Source of the DNA: Sphingomonas sp. Leaf34
GTDB lineage: Bacteria; Pseudomonadota; Alphaproteobacteria; Sphingomonadales; Sphingomonadaceae
Assembly (NCBI RefSeq): GCF_001421805.1
Contig: NZ_LMLC01000002.1
Span: 558,001-622,000 of the forward strand
Length of the DNA: 64,000 bases
Reading direction: 5' to 3'
Shown here: piece after piece, positions 61,783 through 64,000 of the stretch
Numbering within the stretch: the first letter of the stretch is position 1
Layout: each line of letters starts with the position of its first letter
Translations under genes and position numbers: made by a program
The notes under the pieces: model-generated
Told to the model about the DNA's origin: nothing
What the model saw: only the letters and a program-made list of their open reading frames with translations
Databases searched by the model: none

Positions 61783-64000
61783 TTGGCAATCGTGAAAAAC
61801 ATCAGGGCGCTGAAGGGGGCGGCTGTCCTGGCAGATCGGACGGGAGCATCGCCTTCTCTAGACCTGAAAAAGTTCAACCTCATCTACGGTTTCAACGGTT
61901 CAGGTAAATCTACCCTGTCCCGCATTTTGGCATCACTGGAACACGGGAAACTTCAGGCCGGATTGCCTGAAGCCTGTTCGTTCGAAATCGAGTTGGCAGA
62001 CGGGCTGCGATATTCGTCTCAGGCCAATCTAACAGGGCTTGAGGAGCGGGTGCGCGTCTTCAACAAGGACTTCATCGCGGCGAACTTGCGATGGGAGACA
62101 GGGCAAGCCAGTCCAGTTTTCTACATGGGCGTCGATCAGACCGACAGCGCCGCCAAGATCAAGCCGATTGAGGATGCCTTGCCAACTGCTCAGGCTGTCG
62201 CTGAAGGCGAGCGCAATGTCGCTGAGGAACGAGAGAAAGCGTTCGCGGAGTTCAAAAAGTTGGTGGCACGAAATGTGTCAGGACGCCTGCGGCAGCCTTC
62301 GCGATATGAAGCACCCCAATTTATTGCCGACATTGAGAAGCTGGGACCGGCAGACACCGACAAGTTGAATAACGCTGAGTTGGATGCTGCTACCGCTACC
62401 TGCGCTCGGTCCAATCCTCCCGCGAAGGTAATGGCGGTTGGAATTCCCGTCTCGGGATTCCTTAACACAATTGACAGCGCACTTAATTGGCTCCGAAGAC
62501 CATCGGCAGCATTATGGTGGAAGACCTAGCGGAGAATCCCCAGATGGTTCCATGGGCCAAGCAAGCTCACGAGTATCACGTCAACCACGATTTGGCGACA
62601 TGTCTCTATTGCGCCAACGTGATCTCACCTGAGCGAAGGCAAGCTCTAACTGATGCTTTCGATGACAGCTTTTCCCATTTCGTAACGGAAGTTAGAACTG
62701 CCGCGCATCATGCGCTTCAAAGCCTTGAAGCAGTCAATATCGTCCGAAACAATGTACCTAAGGCCGCTGAGTTATCTGCCGAGTTCGAGCCCCCCTATAA
62801 AGCGGCAGCGAAAAAATTGGATGCTGCGTTCGAAGACATAAATCTGTTGGTTGCGGAAGCGCTCAGGGCGTTGAACGCGAGGCTAGCCTCGCCCACGGCC
62901 GCTATTTCGGTCGAGCTTCCGCCCGTTCAGGAAATACAAGAACGCTTCATGGGTTTGGAACGAGCAGGTGAGGAGTTGAACGAGATCTGTGAACAGCACT
63001 CGGACTTGGTTGACAACTTTGTTCAGCATCAACGGCGCGCGCGAGACGCGATCCGTAGGCATTTCGCTATCGAAAGTTCTCAGGCTTTCAAAAACCACGT
63101 GGACGTTATCGCGTCTGCTCACGAAGCCGAGCGTGTCGCAAGAGAGCACATTCACGAGCTTGAGAGCGAGCTTGCCGACCTTAGATCCAAGATACGCCAG
63201 CATGGACCGGCAGCAGAGAAGATAAATGCCTTGGTGGCCTCGTATCTGGGGCACAATGAACTTTCCGTCGTTGCCGTAGGTGAGGGTTACGAACTTCACC
63301 GACATGGTTCGCTCGTAAAGGGCGAGCCAAGTGAAGGTGAGAAGACAGCTATCGCGATCTGCTATTTCCTTTCGTCGCTGGAAGCTGAAGACCGGAAGCT
63401 TAAAGACCTAATTGTCGTGGTCGATGATCCTGTTTCAAGCCTCGACACGAAGGCAATGAACTATGCCTGCTCCTTAATCAGAAATCGGCTGAGTGGAGCG
63501 TCGCAGGTTATCGTTCTGACGCATAACCACCACTGCATGAATGAATTGAAGAAAGCGTGGAAGGGGGCGTCAAGAGGCGATCAACCGGCTGCCACTTTGA
63601 AGTTTATCGATGTGCGGATTCCTTCAGACACAGGTCTTCGTACATCCACAATCGTCAGGTTGCCCAACCATCTGCGCGATTATGACTCAGAGTATCACTT
63701 TCTTTTCGAGAAGGTGATTACCTTCTCGGCCGCTGGTGATATCCATTACGATTACACGTTCATGATGCCCAACGTGTTGCGCCGCGTCCTCGAAATCTTT
63801 CTAGCCTTCAAGACTCCACGCGACGGAAACATAAGTGATAAGCTGGGCACGCTCTGTAAGCGGAACTCCGACCTCGATCCCTCGCGATTGAACGCTCTTG
63901 AGAGATTGTCCCAGATAGAGTCTCATTCCGACAATCTCGACGACCTGATCTCGCAATCGGCAATGACCATTGAAGAAAGCCAAGCCGCTTGCGCGGCGTT
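61783..64000 (+). pseudogene. AAA_13 ATPase of the PrrC/RloC type, frameshifted and cut by the window
   Basis: The first frame (TTG start at 61783) encodes GFNGSGKST, a Walker A at residues 36-44, and an AAA_13 N-terminus. At about 62485-62490 (AATTGG) the frame shifts; an extra T would restore LNLAPKTIG. The second frame is open to the window end and carries a CxxC (CLYCANVIS), a coiled-coil region, an ABC-like signature SEGEKTA, Walker B VVVDDPVSSLD and a switch His in VLTHNHH. This domain order is shared by RloC and PrrC ATPases, which act in phage defence as tRNA nucleases. The nuclease region, if present, lies beyond the window. The lower GC suggests transfer. One base loss makes it either a pseudogene or a sequencing error. 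Confidence 0.75.

Overview
The window is GC-rich alphaproteobacterial chromosome, most likely from Sphingomonas or a close relative in the Sphingomonadales. This rests on GC-rich codon use, two large TonB-dependent receptors (one with a FecI/FecR pair and a secretin-like STN domain), the pairing of a tryptophan-halogenase-type flavoprotein with a DUF6445 protein, DUF885 and S9 peptidases with Tat or Sec signals, and a NasT/NasS-controlled nitrate assimilation operon. No rRNA, tRNA or CRISPR array was seen.

Layout. 0-3.2 kb: tail of a CobW/ZigA-like GTPase, DUF1826, then two secreted phosphatases (PAP2, PhoD). 3.4-23.3 kb: a mosaic of catabolic, transport and SDR genes with many decayed genes (alpha/beta hydrolase, methyltransferase, SDR, small tyrosine phosphatase, and a PhyH-OprB chimera). 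18.4-38.2 kb: mostly single genes of unrelated function separated by copies of a 60-bp repeat (MAPEG, DUF885, OprB chimera, ABC exporter, HTH-membrane sensor, S9 peptidase, PAS-HTH regulator, small membrane proteins, TonB siderophore receptor). 38.4-48.3 kb: nasT-nasS, a terminator, a leader with a second terminator, then the tightly overlapping narK-nirB-nirD, nasA and cobA. This takes up nitrate, reduces it to nitrite and then ammonium, and makes the siroheme precursor. 48.6-49.2 kb: a lone tyrosine recombinase with a repeat copy on each side. 49.7-58.3 kb: FecI sigma factor, FecR, TonB receptor and a secreted glycosidase-like protein, converging on DUF6445 and a tryptophan-halogenase-like flavoprotein; this is probably a surface-signalled nutrient uptake locus. 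58.7-64 kb: an orphan YezG-like immunity protein, a GGDEF-EAL protein, and a frameshifted AAA_13 ATPase of the PrrC/RloC type running off the window.

The most unusual signal is the dispersed repeat. I count 19 copies (two of these more diverged), plus one further tentative copy. Each is exactly 60 bp and is built from two direct half-sites 35 bp apart. One copy has a third half-site. All lie outside intact genes. All but two point the same way, and the two inverted copies lie together at 37.8-38.1 kb. Between 18.4 and 29.9 kb nearly every gene is separated from the next by one copy. I have no function for it; it could be a 3'-end or regulatory element, a nucleoid or recombinase site, or a mobile repeat.
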